A stretch of 64,000 bases of DNA from an uncultured Anaerovibrio sp. (GCA_934203205.1 CAKPYV010000005.1:1-64000), one strand, 5' to 3'. Numbered from the stretch's first letter, positions 1 through 8,615 are shown. Numbers and translations are program-made. The notes: generated by a model not told the origin, from the sequence alone.

Positions 1-87
1 AGTAGCGAGAGCGTGCCTGAAAGGGTACTCCCATATCGCCATATTAGGTAATAAATGCACCTCGATAAATCAGAATTGGCATAAAAA
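1..87. other. window edge, no assignable gene
   Basis: A rightward reading frame is open from base 1 to a TAA at 49-51 (16 codons). It could be the tail of a gene lying to the left of the window, which would fit the bidirectional terminator at 88-124. The piece is too short to recognise, so no product is proposed. Confidence 0.2.
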
Positions 88-124
88 CGACCTCTCAAAG
101 TTAGACTCTAACTCTGAAAGGCCG
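88..124. terminator. bidirectional terminator after glutamine synthetase
   Basis: Two 18-base arms (88-105 and 107-124) around one central base pair throughout with a few G-U pairs. Reading leftward the hairpin is followed by TTTTT (83-87), reading rightward by a T-rich run (126-132). It lies 40 bases beyond the stop of the glutamine synthetase gene. Confidence 0.8.
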
Positions 125-163
125 TTATTTTTATCCCTTAAACCTATGAAGCAACAGCTCAGG

Positions 164-2050
164 TCAAATCATATTCTTCTGATATGCATCGTAGAGAGCC
201 TTCAGCTCCTCCATCTTGTCATACATCTCAACCTGCAGGCCAGATGCAGTCTCATAATCACCTTCCAAGAGAGCAGTCTTTAACAGAGTGAAAAGGGACT
301 TCTCATCAATGCTGTCCTTGGCCAGATAGCAACGGAGGCCATTGATCTTATTCCAGTTGTAGGAATCCTGATCAGTAACATAGTCAGAAACAATTTCCTT
401 GCAAGCACGAACAATATCGCGGTTCTCTGGAATAATACGGCTAACCAGCTCAGTCTGCCAACGAACCAGAGCACCAGCCTTGAAGGCATCAATAATGGCA
501 TCAGTGAAAGCACCAGCAGCACATACAGCGGCTCTCTTCTCAGGATAGTTATCCAAACCGGACAGGTTCTCCCAAACAGTAGCAGGAGGTGCACCAAAGA
601 GACGGTTACGCTCTTCCTCAGTGTAGTCCTCGAATACATCCTTCTCAGAACGATAAGCACGGTTCTTCTCCAGATAGCCAGCCTCATCACCAGCATCCTT
701 GGACAACTCAGCCAGCAGCTCAGTAGTAGTCTTGCTGGCAGCATACTCAACACCATCCAAAACAGCAGAGTAGATAGCAGCCAGCACCAGATAAGTATTG
801 GTATATGGGTTGCAAGCACGGAGCTCGAAACGAGTAGCAGCAGGATTGTTAATATCACGAATCAGGCCGGCCAAGATAGTACGGTTACGGGATGGTACAG
901 CTGGAGTGTGGCCCAAGGAAGTAACAATACATACAGGAGCCTCGAAACCTGGCTTCAAACGATTCAAAGAGTCATTGGTAGCGGATACGAATGGGTTAAT
1001 AACCTCATAGTTCTTCAAAAGGCCCATGATAGCACCATAACCAATAGCACTCATAAAGTCAGCCTTCATATCCTTTGGTGCAAACAGGTTGTAGAACTTG
1101 CCGTCTTTCATGATAGCACCCATACCAATATGAGTATGCTCACCATTACCAGCCAGACCAATCATTGGCTTAGCCTTGAAGGAAACCTCCAAGCCATTCA
1201 TGCGGAATACTTCACGAATCAGAGTGCGGACAATCAGCTCGTTATCAGCAGCCTGCAGGGCATCAGCAAATTTCCAGTCAACCTCAATCTGCTCACATAC
1301 GCTGACCATACGGCCGGACTCATCCAAATGAGCCTTGATACCGCCAACTTCCTTATGGCCCATCTCAACGTTAAGGCCATACTTATCCAACAGCAGCACA
1401 GCCTGCTCCAAAGCATTGCGGACAATGCCGTGGGTACGCTGCCAATACTGCTCCTGCATTACCTGAGACGCAGACATTTCCTCAATGTTAGCATCCTCCA
1501 GTGGAGTCTTTACCCAGAACTCCAGCTCAGTAGCAGAAGTGAAGCAAATATCCTCAACATCTGCACCATTGATATGCTCCAAGCCGGAAATAGTACCAGC
1601 AGTATGGAAGATGTTCAGCAATTCCTTCTTTACATAATTCAAGGTATCCTTCAAAACAGCACGGGAATCTACGCGCTTGCCCTCATGAATCAGGAAAGCG
1701 GGAATACGCAGAGTACCGATTGGCTTATCAGTTTCCTCGTCATAATTCTCAAAATTATAATCAACAAACCAGTTTACGGATGGATCAATAGGCATATCAA
1801 CCTTAGCATTGTTCAGAGTTGCAATACCAGCCAACACAACAGAAGAACCATCTGTCTGTACTGCGGAACCAGCATAGAAATCATCCATATCCTTCAAGAA
1901 AATTCTTACAGGAATCTTCTCATCAGTATCGTTACCTGCATGGTCAATACCAACCAGAGAAACAAATTTAATCTCTGGATGAGCCTCCAACATGGCTACA
2001 ATATCCTTCTTCTCAGAATTCGCAGGGATGACATACAGTAAATCTTCCAT
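164..2050 (-). CDS. glnA: glutamine synthetase, long (628 aa) form
   Basis: Makes glutamine from glutamate, ammonia and ATP; the main ammonium-assimilating enzyme of the cytoplasm. The N-terminal beta-grasp part (about 1-110) carries a VQTDGSS stretch. Catalytic motifs follow: ELEF (175-178), GNGEHTHIG (301-309), RLKPGFEAPV (364-373) and RFELRACNPY (407-416). From about residue 440 to 628 there is a helical extension absent from classical 440-470-residue GSI enzymes; the protein is also shorter than GSIII (about 700) and lacks its N-terminal signature. I therefore read it as a GSI-like extended form. ATG follows AAGGTGG. It is monocistronic, with its own promoter (2184-2212), a structured leader (2090-2154) and a terminator (88-124). 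Confidence 0.93.
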   Translation of the reverse strand: MEDLLYVIPANSEKKDIVAMLEAHPEIKFVSLVGIDHAGNDTDEKIPVRIFLKDMDDFYAGSAVQTDGSSVVLAGIATLNNAKVDMPIDPSVNWFVDYNFENYDEETDKPIGTLRIPAFLIHEGKRVDSRAVLKDTLNYVKKELLNIFHTAGTISGLEHINGADVEDICFTSATELEFWVKTPLEDANIEEMSASQVMQEQYWQRTHGIVRNALEQAVLLLDKYGLNVEMGHKEVGGIKAHLDESGRMVSVCEQIEVDWKFADALQAADNELIVRTLIREVFRMNGLEVSFKAKPMIGLAGNGEHTHIGMGAIMKDGKFYNLFAPKDMKADFMSAIGYGAIMGLLKNYEVINPFVSATNDSLNRLKPGFEAPVCIVTSLGHTPAVPSRNRTILAGLIRDINNPAATRFELRACNPYTNTYLVLAAIYSAVLDGVEYAASKTTTELLAELSKDAGDEAGYLEKNRAYRSEKDVFEDYTEEERNRLFGAPPATVWENLSGLDNYPEKRAAVCAAGAFTDAIIDAFKAGALVRWQTELVSRIIPENRDIVRACKEIVSDYVTDQDSYNWNKINGLRCYLAKDSIDEKSLFTLLKTALLEGDYETASGLQVEMYDKMEELKALYDAYQKNMI

Positions 2051-2089
2051 TTTAAAACCACCTTTTCATTATTATCTTTGACTAACTGT

Positions 2090-2154
2090 GGCAACAAAAA
2101 TAGCCACACAGAAAAAAGGTCTCAGACCATATATCTCTGTGTGGCTTCATTGCC
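2090..2154 (-). promoter_or_regulatory. two-tier leader hairpin upstream of glutamine synthetase
   Basis: In the mRNA sense, GGCAA (2154-2150) pairs with TTGCC (2094-2090), and inside it AGCCACACAG (2146-2137) pairs perfectly with CTGTGTGGCT (2111-2102). The apical loop holds a small hairpin, GGTC-TGA-GACC, directly followed by TTTTTT, which looks like a mini terminator. The whole structure starts about 20 bases after the predicted transcription start and ends about 40 bases before the ATG. Attenuation or protein binding is inferred. It does not match the conserved glutamine (glnA) riboswitch core that I know. Confidence 0.55.
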
Positions 2155-2183
2155 GTAGAATATTTAACTTACTTACATGAATT

Positions 2184-2212
2184 ATATTAGCATATAAAAT
2201 CTACTTTGACAA
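2184..2212 (-). promoter_or_regulatory. promoter of glutamine synthetase
   Basis: Leftward TTGTCA (2212-2207), 17-base spacer, TAATAT (2189-2184). Start expected near 2177, giving a leader of about 125 bases that contains the hairpin at 2090-2154. Confidence 0.6.
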
Positions 2213-2279
2213 GGTATTTTACAAAGTTTTTTGTATACCAAATATTCAGCACTTAACCCCTCATAGTTTTAACACCCTA

Positions 2280-3305
2280 TCATCCTTTTTGCAAAAATCT
2301 AACTTCTGCAGACTGCCCTACAGAAAATAGCTCCTTATTCTCCTGAGATATGGAAATCTTCACAATTGGCTTATTTTCCTCTACCTGCTGTCCCTCGGTA
2401 TTGACCTGCTGCTCCTCAGCTTTTGGTTCAATAATATCAATAACCAGCCCCTGATATCTTTCCCTATCTACATAATAATCAACAGCCTGTCCCAAACGGA
2501 TTTTGTCCAACTGTTCCTTTGTGGGATAAACCTCTATCCACATTTCATCAGAGCTGCCAATACTGGCTACAGCCTGCCCTGCCTGAACCTCAGTGCCTTG
2601 AGCAATATCTCCCAAATGAACCACACCATCCACAGGAGCCGTAATCTCTGTGGCAGCTCCAGCGCCCTTAGCCTTGTCCAAAGCAGCCTGAGCCTGCTTT
2701 AACTGCAACTCTGCTTTTTTTATGTTTTCCGGATTGGCTGCCTGTACGGTAGTATCATAGGTTACGGCAGACTGACTCTGGGCACTGGCTGCCGAAGCCG
2801 CTATAGACTGGTATTCAGCTGCAGCCTGATCTCGCTTAACAGCACTAATGGCACCCATTTCATAAAGCTGATTCATGCGCTCCATACGGCTTCTAGCTCG
2901 TTCCACTTCTGCACTGGAAGCCCCACTGGCTGGCTGGCTTACAATTCTAGGCGTTTGTACAGTAACACCTTTTTTCACCTGCTCCAGATTTCGCTGGGAC
3001 AGTTCTACAGTCTGTTGCAGCTGTTTAAGCTGCTCATCTGTTACATTTACCTTCACAGTGGCAATCACATCCCCAGCCTTAACCACATCTCCATCCTGTA
3101 CCAAAATCTGATCCACAGTACCTGTTACCCTGGCCTTGGCATCTACCATATCACTTGCCACCTGAGCATCTCGTACAGTCATATCTCCCTTGCCATACAT
3201 GGTATACCACACCAAACTTGACACAACAACTGCCAAGATAATCAATGAGGGAATACCCCAGATTATCAGGCCCTTTATTTTTCTGCTAATATCCTTTTCA
3301 GCCAA
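2280..3305 (-). CDS. HlyD/EmrA-type membrane fusion protein
   Basis: Periplasmic adaptor subunit of a drug or small-molecule export pump. One N-terminal membrane helix (about 13-34) is followed by a biotinyl-lipoyl hairpin (about 55-90), a long coiled coil rich in Q, A and K (about 90-220) and a second lipoyl half plus beta-barrel (220-330), as in EmrA (about 390 residues; this one is 341). The start is TTG at 3305 behind GGCAGGA; no ATG fits. The inner-membrane pump and outer-membrane channel that such adaptors need are not adjacent, so it is an orphan here. It has its own promoter (3363-3391). The substrate cannot be told. Confidence 0.82.
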   Translation of the reverse strand: MAEKDISRKIKGLIIWGIPSLIILAVVVSSLVWYTMYGKGDMTVRDAQVASDMVDAKARVTGTVDQILVQDGDVVKAGDVIATVKVNVTDEQLKQLQQTVELSQRNLEQVKKGVTVQTPRIVSQPASGASSAEVERARSRMERMNQLYEMGAISAVKRDQAAAEYQSIAASAASAQSQSAVTYDTTVQAANPENIKKAELQLKQAQAALDKAKGAGAATEITAPVDGVVHLGDIAQGTEVQAGQAVASIGSSDEMWIEVYPTKEQLDKIRLGQAVDYYVDRERYQGLVIDIIEPKAEEQQVNTEGQQVEENKPIVKISISQENKELFSVGQSAEVRFLQKG

Positions 3306-3362
3306 ATTAATTCCTGCCTTTCCTTAGAACTACAGGGTTGTAAATCATCCCTGTAAAGGGTA

Positions 3363-3391
3363 ATTATAAGCCTCTAATGTGAAAAATTCAA
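3363..3391 (-). promoter_or_regulatory. promoter of the HlyD-type gene
   Basis: Leftward TTGAAT (3391-3386), 17-base spacer, TATAAT (3368-3363). It lies just beyond the terminator of the preceding gene. A six-base inverted repeat (ACAGGG/CCCTGT, about 3332-3354) lies between it and the start codon. Confidence 0.6.
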
Positions 3392-3397
3392 GAAAAA

Positions 3398-3422
3398 AGT
3401 GACCGCCACAAGGACAGTCACT
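3398..3422 (-). terminator. terminator of the secreted repeat protein gene
   Basis: Arms AGTGAC and GTCACT enclose 13 bases. Reading leftward the stem is followed by TTTTTT. It is about 48 bases after the stop at 3470. Confidence 0.7.
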
Positions 3423-3469
3423 TATATCTTTATCCCACTCACCCAGCAAAAATCTGAATACTATAAGGA

Positions 3470-4240
3470 TTAGTTGTTAGGGCAATCTTCTCTTCTAGGG
3501 CAATCATTAGGCGGATAGGTAAAACCTGGGTCCAGCTCTTCATCTGGATTGTTCCACCCCTGGCCATGATGTGGTCTGTTATGCCCATGATGTCTGCCAT
3601 AGCCAATTCCCCGATCACTACCTGGTCTCTGAGGCACAATTGTAGAAAAATCTACCCCCAGCTCCTTGGCTACATCAGCCCATCTATTGTTAATCTTCTT
3701 CATATCTATAACAGCATGAATATCCTTGCCAGAAGCATCCGCCAGCTCAGCCGCTATACCAATATCCCTGCTGGTATAACCCTCCTGCAGCAGCTGCATA
3801 GCAGAAGCCGCATTAATCTTGCTGTTGGCAGCTATACGTTCCGCCATCATGGAACGGCGCTCATTCAAAAGCTCCTCCCGAGTAACACCAAAGCTCTCTG
3901 CTACCTGCTGCCAGCTATTACTATTGGTTTTGGCATTAACTACATCCGTAAAGGACTTACCGCTAAGCTTAGCAATATAAGCTGCATCACAAGCCTCATG
4001 GAAATAACCACCATTATTGCAATAGCTGAGAATTTCATCTTTGCTTACATTGCAATTGTCAGCCAGTTCCTGTGCCATAGTATTAATGTCATACCGTGGT
4101 GGCTGCTCCTGAGTAACTACCGGCCGTGGCCTATTGCTACTAGAGGCTGCATTGGCAGTATCCAGCAGCATGGTAGAACCTGTTACAATAATGGCACCAG
4201 CAGCCAATCCTACAAAGATCTTTTTATAAAAATTTTTCAT
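3470..4240 (-). CDS. secreted protein with duplicated domain and His-rich tail, function unknown
   Basis: Not recognised. The chosen start is the ATG at 4240, nine bases after AAAGGAG; an ATG nine bases further upstream touches the ribosome site. Residues 1-31 form a signal peptide (two Lys, hydrophobic core, ANA cleavage site). Two related units of about 60 residues follow (roughly 60-125 and 140-200). Each has an alpha-helical pattern with AA, a Leu/Ala-Ser-Gly-Lys turn, and a terminal W-x-x-VA-x-x-x-GV segment. The last 55 residues are low in complexity and rich in Gly, His, Asn and Pro (HHGH and HHGQ clusters), possibly binding metal. Four Cys occur in the first unit and two in the tail. 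Envelope location is inferred from the signal peptide. Confidence 0.7.
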   Translation of the reverse strand: MKNFYKKIFVGLAAGAIIVTGSTMLLDTANAASSSNRPRPVVTQEQPPRYDINTMAQELADNCNVSKDEILSYCNNGGYFHEACDAAYIAKLSGKSFTDVVNAKTNSNSWQQVAESFGVTREELLNERRSMMAERIAANSKINAASAMQLLQEGYTSRDIGIAAELADASGKDIHAVIDMKKINNRWADVAKELGVDFSTIVPQRPGSDRGIGYGRHHGHNRPHHGQGWNNPDEELDPGFTYPPNDCPRREDCPNN

Positions 4241-4354
4241 ATCCAACATCTCCTTTACTATGTCCTATATCCTTGTGGATATTTTATTCACCATACATAG
4301 TATATGCTGGCAGTCTTAAAAAATCCTGAATGTTTCATTAAAATCAGATTAGAA

Positions 4355-5350
4355 TTATCCTACATCAAAGCAGGAACCCCCAATAAATTCCCGCAAAATA
4401 GATGTATTAGGAATATCCTTTTCATCCATAATAGCCTTGAAATACCGACAGAATGCCAACAGCTCCTCTGCCCTGCCATAAACATCGTCCTCTGGTGGTA
4501 TCTCAGATAGCATGTACATAGCATATTTTTTTAATACAGCCAACTCGTAAAGCAAGGCAGAATTAAAGGTAGCATCCACCTCATCCTGGAATGGATAGAT
4601 ATTTTTCTGCTCACCCTCTAGAACCGTTGGCCATCTGCGAATGGTTTCCGCTGCTGATGTGCCTCTGGTGCGATAATCCCGCACAATACGACGGAACAAT
4701 CTGGCCTGAGTAGTAGATAAACGAACCTCCTCATTCATGTACAAAGGTGTCAAGGAGCTAACATAGATTTTAAACTTTTCCTCTCTAGGAATACTGCTGC
4801 TTACCCTGTCATTTAGGCCATGAATCCCCTCAATAATGATAGGCTGATTAGACTTGAGCTGAATCACCGCCGATGGCTTGCTATCTCGAATACCCTTTTT
4901 GAAATTAAACTTCGGTATGCGCACCAACTCCCCTGCCAACAGCTTTTGCAGATCATGATTGAACTGAGGCAAATCTATGGCCCCTAAACATTCAAAATCA
5001 TATTCTCCATTTGGCTTCTTTGGGGTATCCTCCCGATTGTGGAAATAATCATCCATAGAAATTGAAACAGGTTCCAAGCCCATAACTCTCAGCTGTACCC
5101 GAAGCCGCTGAGCAAAGCTGGTTTTGCCAGAGGAGCTAGGGCCAGCTATCAGCACCAACCGCCTGGTGGCAATCTTTCTGGCAATCTCATCGGCAATATT
5201 GGCAATACGCTTTTCGTGAAGAGCCTCCGAAACTCTAATCAACTCCCCAATATTTCCGTTTTCCACAATTTCATTCAAATCCGTTACATATGAACAATGC
5301 AAAATTCTAGCCCATTCCTGACTTGCTTCTAATGTTTTCTGAAATGACAT
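4355..5350 (-). CDS. uridine kinase-like nucleoside kinase lacking the usual N-terminal TGS region
   Basis: P-loop NTPase that probably phosphorylates a nucleoside in salvage. Walker A GPSSSGKTS is at 70-78. The family's helical lead-in (LIRVSEALHEKRIA, 38-50) and its closing IPNTSILREFIGGSCF segment are both intact. Relatives in Clostridia are about 550 residues long, with an N-terminal TGS/threonyl-tRNA-synthetase-like half. This protein begins right at the boundary and has no such half. The 110 bases upstream hold only a terminator, so the lost part is not next door as a frameshifted fragment. ATG follows GGGGTGA. The true substrate (uridine, cytidine or other) is not visible from sequence. 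Confidence 0.82.
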   Translation of the reverse strand: MSFQKTLEASQEWARILHCSYVTDLNEIVENGNIGELIRVSEALHEKRIANIADEIARKIATRRLVLIAGPSSSGKTSFAQRLRVQLRVMGLEPVSISMDDYFHNREDTPKKPNGEYDFECLGAIDLPQFNHDLQKLLAGELVRIPKFNFKKGIRDSKPSAVIQLKSNQPIIIEGIHGLNDRVSSSIPREEKFKIYVSSLTPLYMNEEVRLSTTQARLFRRIVRDYRTRGTSAAETIRRWPTVLEGEQKNIYPFQDEVDATFNSALLYELAVLKKYAMYMLSEIPPEDDVYGRAEELLAFCRYFKAIMDEKDIPNTSILREFIGGSCFDVG

Positions 5351-5424
5351 ATTCTCACCCCTATTTTTATTTTATTTCCTAATCTCTATAATACGACACA
5401 AATCTGAAAAAACCTGCAAAAAAA

Positions 5425-5444
5425 AGGAGAGTTCCCACTCTCCT
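5425..5444 (-). terminator. terminator of the phosphate transport pair
   Basis: AGGAGAG (5425-5431) and CTCTCCT (5438-5444) with a six-base loop; reading leftward it is followed by eight T. It sits 18 bases after the pit stop codon. Confidence 0.85.
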
Positions 5445-5461
5445 AGAAAAGTTTATTTGAT

Positions 5462-6457
5462 TTACCCAAAAAGGGCCATTACAGCCAAATAAGAAAGTGC
5501 ACCCATAATCGCGGTACATGGTATGGTAAATACCCAGGCCATAACCATTTGCTGAGCTACGCCCCAACGCACGGCGTGAATACGCTTGGCTGCACCAACA
5601 CCCATAATAGAGCCTGATACTACATGGGTAGTACTAACAGGCAGATGCAACATGGTAGCTGTAAAAATTGTGATGGAAGAATTTAAATCCGCTGCAAAGC
5701 CATTTACAGGCTCCAGCTTGAAAATCTTACCACCCACAGTCTTAATAATGCTCCAACCACCCATGGAAGTACCTAAAGCCATAGCAGTAGCAGCTAAAAT
5801 CTTAACAATGGTTGGCACCTCAAACTCAGAGATTACACCACTGGAAAACAGGGCCAAGGTAATAATACCCATGGATTTCTGAGCATCATTGGAACCATGA
5901 GAAAAAGCCATAGTAGCCGCAGTTATAATCTGCATTTTCTTAAAGCGATGATTCAGCTTGGATGGGCTGGAATTGGCAAATATTCTAAACAGTATGGTCA
6001 TAATAATATAGCCCATTACCATACCAATCAAAGGAGAGGTTACCAGAGCGATAACAATCTTGCCAATACCAGCAAAATTCAATCCTGCCATACCCATATC
6101 GGACATGAGCACACCGCCAATCATACCACCTACAAGGGCATGAGAGGAAGAGCTAGGCAAGCCAATCTTCCATGTCAAAAGATTCCATATGATGGCACCC
6201 ATCAGAGAAGCAATAATAATAGGTTCCTCAATGGTTCCTACTACAATATCTCCACCAATGGTCTTGGCTACACCGGTACTAATCATAGCTCCCAGGAAGT
6301 TCAGCACTGCCGCCATAATAATGGCCTTACTAGGCGATATAGCTCTAGTGGATACAGAGGTAGCAATAGCATTGGCTGTATCGTGGAAGCCGTTGATAAA
6401 ATCAAATATCAAGGCCAGCACCACTACAATAATTATAAAAGGATGAATATCAAGCAT
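5462..6457 (-). CDS. pit: inorganic phosphate transporter, PiT family
   Basis: Cation-coupled low-affinity phosphate permease of the inner membrane. The two family signature repeats are present: GFHDTANAIATSVSTRA near residues 23-39, and HGSNDAQKSMGIITLAL in the second half. About ten hydrophobic segments are visible, with a hydrophilic loop in the middle. The length (331) is normal for bacterial Pit proteins. Its ATG overlaps the end of the DUF47 gene by eight bases, so the two are translated from one mRNA that ends at 5425-5444. Confidence 0.93.
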   Translation of the reverse strand: MLDIHPFIIIVVVLALIFDFINGFHDTANAIATSVSTRAISPSKAIIMAAVLNFLGAMISTGVAKTIGGDIVVGTIEEPIIIASLMGAIIWNLLTWKIGLPSSSSHALVGGMIGGVLMSDMGMAGLNFAGIGKIVIALVTSPLIGMVMGYIIMTILFRIFANSSPSKLNHRFKKMQIITAATMAFSHGSNDAQKSMGIITLALFSSGVISEFEVPTIVKILAATAMALGTSMGGWSIIKTVGGKIFKLEPVNGFAADLNSSITIFTATMLHLPVSTTHVVSGSIMGVGAAKRIHAVRWGVAQQMVMAWVFTIPCTAIMGALSYLAVMALFG

Positions 6458-7085
6458 ACTTCATTACCACACCTTTTAACAAATCTGCCATTTTTTCACA
6501 GTGATCCAGAGTATCCTCTAATCCCTCCAAAAGGTCCTTCCATTTTATCAACTCAATAGGGTCCTTGAAATTCTCAAAGAGATAAGCCAGTTCGCCGCGG
6601 AATACATGGTCTCCCTCGCTCTCCAGCTTGTCAATACGAGAAGTAATCTTCAGAAGCTCCTCCTGATTTTTGGTAATGGCATGCAAAAGTGTAGTAGCTC
6701 GTTTTATCTCAGCTGTAGATTCAATTAACAGCTTGGTAAGACGCAACGCTCCTTCTCTAGCTGCTTCACTGGTGTGATAGATAACAATGCGCTGTAGCAT
6801 TCCCTGCAACTGATCTACACCATCATCCATGCCATTGGCAATAGCATAGATATCCTCACGGTCAATAGGAGTAATAAAGGTCTGATTCAACTTGTCAATA
6901 ATGGCATCATTTACCTTATCGGCCTGATGCTCCAGATCATTAATCTCCTTCACCTTGATGTCCGCCTTGCGGTGATCCATCATAACTTCATCCAGCAACA
7001 AAGCACCCTGATAAAAATAATCAGCACTGGTTTCAAACAGCTCAAAGAACTCATTGCTCTTTTTTTTCGGTTTAAAATCAAACAT
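6450..7085 (-). CDS. DUF47/PhoU-like accessory protein of Pit
   Basis: All-helical cytoplasmic protein of the PhoU-related DUF47 family (usually 200-215 residues; 211 here). Such proteins are almost always encoded directly before a pit gene and are thought to regulate phosphate uptake. It opens MFDFKPKKKSNEFFELFE, shows E/D-x-x-x-D motifs typical of PhoU metal sites (NDLEHQAD, IDREDIYAIANGMDDGVD) and has a second helical half repeating the pattern. ATG follows AAGGGGG. It is the first gene of the two-gene unit and overlaps pit by eight bases. Confidence 0.9.
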   Translation of the reverse strand: MFDFKPKKKSNEFFELFETSADYFYQGALLLDEVMMDHRKADIKVKEINDLEHQADKVNDAIIDKLNQTFITPIDREDIYAIANGMDDGVDQLQGMLQRIVIYHTSEAAREGALRLTKLLIESTAEIKRATTLLHAITKNQEELLKITSRIDKLESEGDHVFRGELAYLFENFKDPIELIKWKDLLEGLEDTLDHCEKMADLLKGVVMKYA

Positions 7086-7181
7086 GTATATCCCCCTTTA
7101 AGGATAAATTATACTTATTCCGTTACTATTTTATCATTAATCCCTTGCCTGCGCAATAAAAAACAACTCATCACAAAATTA

Positions 7182-7224
7182 AAACACTACTATTCACAAA
7201 TTATTTTAATGAATAGTAGTGTTT
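7182..7224. terminator. terminator of the aminotransferase gene
   Basis: Fifteen perfectly paired bases (7182-7196 with 7210-7224) and a 13-base loop. The better T run follows on the plus strand; leftward the stem is followed by TTTTAATTTT. The only gene ending at it is the leftward aminotransferase. Confidence 0.75.
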
Positions 7225-7248
7225 TTTTATACATTTATGTGTTTTTTA

Positions 7249-8490
7249 TCAGCCTTCTACAGCCTTTAATGCTTTCAGCACCTTGGCAGCCATGCCGTAC
7301 ATCTTTTTCTTTGGTACGGAGCATACTGCAATGCGGACGCCAGCCTTCAATGGTACTGCGAAAATCAGATCCTTGTGGAGTTCATCGCATACAGCCTTGG
7401 AGTCCTTTGCAGGAATAGACAGGAAGAAACCAGCCTTGTATGGCAGTGCATTCAGACCACATTCCTTGGCCTCTTTCATAAAGATAGCGGCGCGGTCACG
7501 AATAATCTCATAGAGATCATCTCTTTCCTTTTCAAAGGCAGCCAGCAGCTCTGGATCCTGCTGAATGTTGCTCAGCACAGCCATGGCACCACGGTTGATA
7601 TTGGACCAGGTTGCACGGCTGGAATACTTGGTTACATTAACGAACTCGTCCACCAGCTCCTTGTTGGCAGACAAACCGATAATAGCACCAGTACGCTGAC
7701 CATACATGGTATAGCCCTTGGACATGGAGAAAGCGAACATGGTGAAGATATTCTCTGGCAGGTTGCTGAATTTCTTCATAAAGCGACGGCTCTCGTTCTT
7801 CTCACCTGCGTAGTCAATATAGGCAATATCCACCATAATATTAACCTTCTTGCCCTGAGCTGCATATTTGTTGCACAGCTCCAGTACACCATCCCAATCT
7901 GCCTCAGACAGGCTGTAGCCAGTAGGATTGTGAGCAGGAGTGTTGATAATCAACAGCAGGGAATCCTGCTTGGTCAAAAGTTCCTCCATCTTCTCTGCCA
8001 AGGAAGCCAAATTGTAGTTCTGGTTCTCGTCAAAGAGCTTGTAGGTAGCTAGGCTGCGGCCCTGCTCCTGGCACAGTACATTGTAGGTACCCCAGAACCA
8101 GTCAGAGGTCAATACCTGATCGCCAATCTCAGAATAGTTCACAATAGCGTGATGAATCGCACCAGTACCACCTGCAGTAGCTACAGCTGCCAGATAGCCC
8201 TCTGGCTTGTTGTCAGCAAAGGTCAGGTCAATAACGGTATTCAGATAAGCTGGCAAACCAGCAATTGGTGCATAAGCAATAGCATCAGCAATAGGCAGAT
8301 TGTGGAAAACCTTTTCCATAGTAGGAATGCAGGCCAGCTTCTCATCCTCGCCCATAATAGCACCAATGGTAGCATTGGTAACAGCCTCAGCACCATGCTC
8401 CTTGATAGCCTCACCGCAAGCAGCGCTGGCACCAAAGATAACATCAACAAGCTTCTTACCTACACGGTTTGTTGCAACCTGAGAACTCAT
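7249..8490 (-). CDS. class I PLP aminotransferase, aromatic/aspartate type
   Basis: Transfers amino groups between amino acids and 2-oxo acids using pyridoxal phosphate. The NTPAHNPTG loop (183-191), the PLP-nitrogen Asp in VDIAY (D221) and the Schiff-base Lys in SMSKGYTMYGQRTG (K258) are all present. The spacing resembles the aspartate/tyrosine aminotransferase branch (fold type I, subgroup Ia). The length of 413 is normal. ATG follows AGGAGG. It lies next to, but is separated by a terminator from, aspartate kinase; an aspartate or aromatic amino acid role would fit but is not proven. The gene stands alone between two terminators. Confidence 0.85.
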   Translation of the reverse strand: MSSQVATNRVGKKLVDVIFGASAACGEAIKEHGAEAVTNATIGAIMGEDEKLACIPTMEKVFHNLPIADAIAYAPIAGLPAYLNTVIDLTFADNKPEGYLAAVATAGGTGAIHHAIVNYSEIGDQVLTSDWFWGTYNVLCQEQGRSLATYKLFDENQNYNLASLAEKMEELLTKQDSLLLIINTPAHNPTGYSLSEADWDGVLELCNKYAAQGKKVNIMVDIAYIDYAGEKNESRRFMKKFSNLPENIFTMFAFSMSKGYTMYGQRTGAIIGLSANKELVDEFVNVTKYSSRATWSNINRGAMAVLSNIQQDPELLAAFEKERDDLYEIIRDRAAIFMKEAKECGLNALPYKAGFFLSIPAKDSKAVCDELHKDLIFAVPLKAGVRIAVCSVPKKKMYGMAAKVLKALKAVEG

Positions 8491-8548
8491 ATATATTGCC
8501 TCCTATATATTAGATATATCAAAATTTCATAACAAATCAAAACCTACA

Positions 8549-8592
8549 AACAGCAGGCACCCAAAACACAAGGCCTTGGCAAACCTGCTGTT
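8549..8592 (-). terminator. terminator of aspartate kinase gene
   Basis: AACAGCAGG (8549-8557) pairs with CCTGCTGTT (8584-8592); the loop contains a smaller GCC/GGC hairpin. T-rich sequence follows on both strands. It is 24 bases past the lysC stop. Confidence 0.7.
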
Positions 8593-8615
8593 TTTATAAC
8601 TATTTCAATGCAGAA

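Noticed and set aside
908..2041. 377-codon plus-strand frame opposite glutamine synthetase
   Set aside because: It is the antisense of a strongly conserved gene, has no ribosome site, and its product is Ile/His/Gln rich without known motifs.
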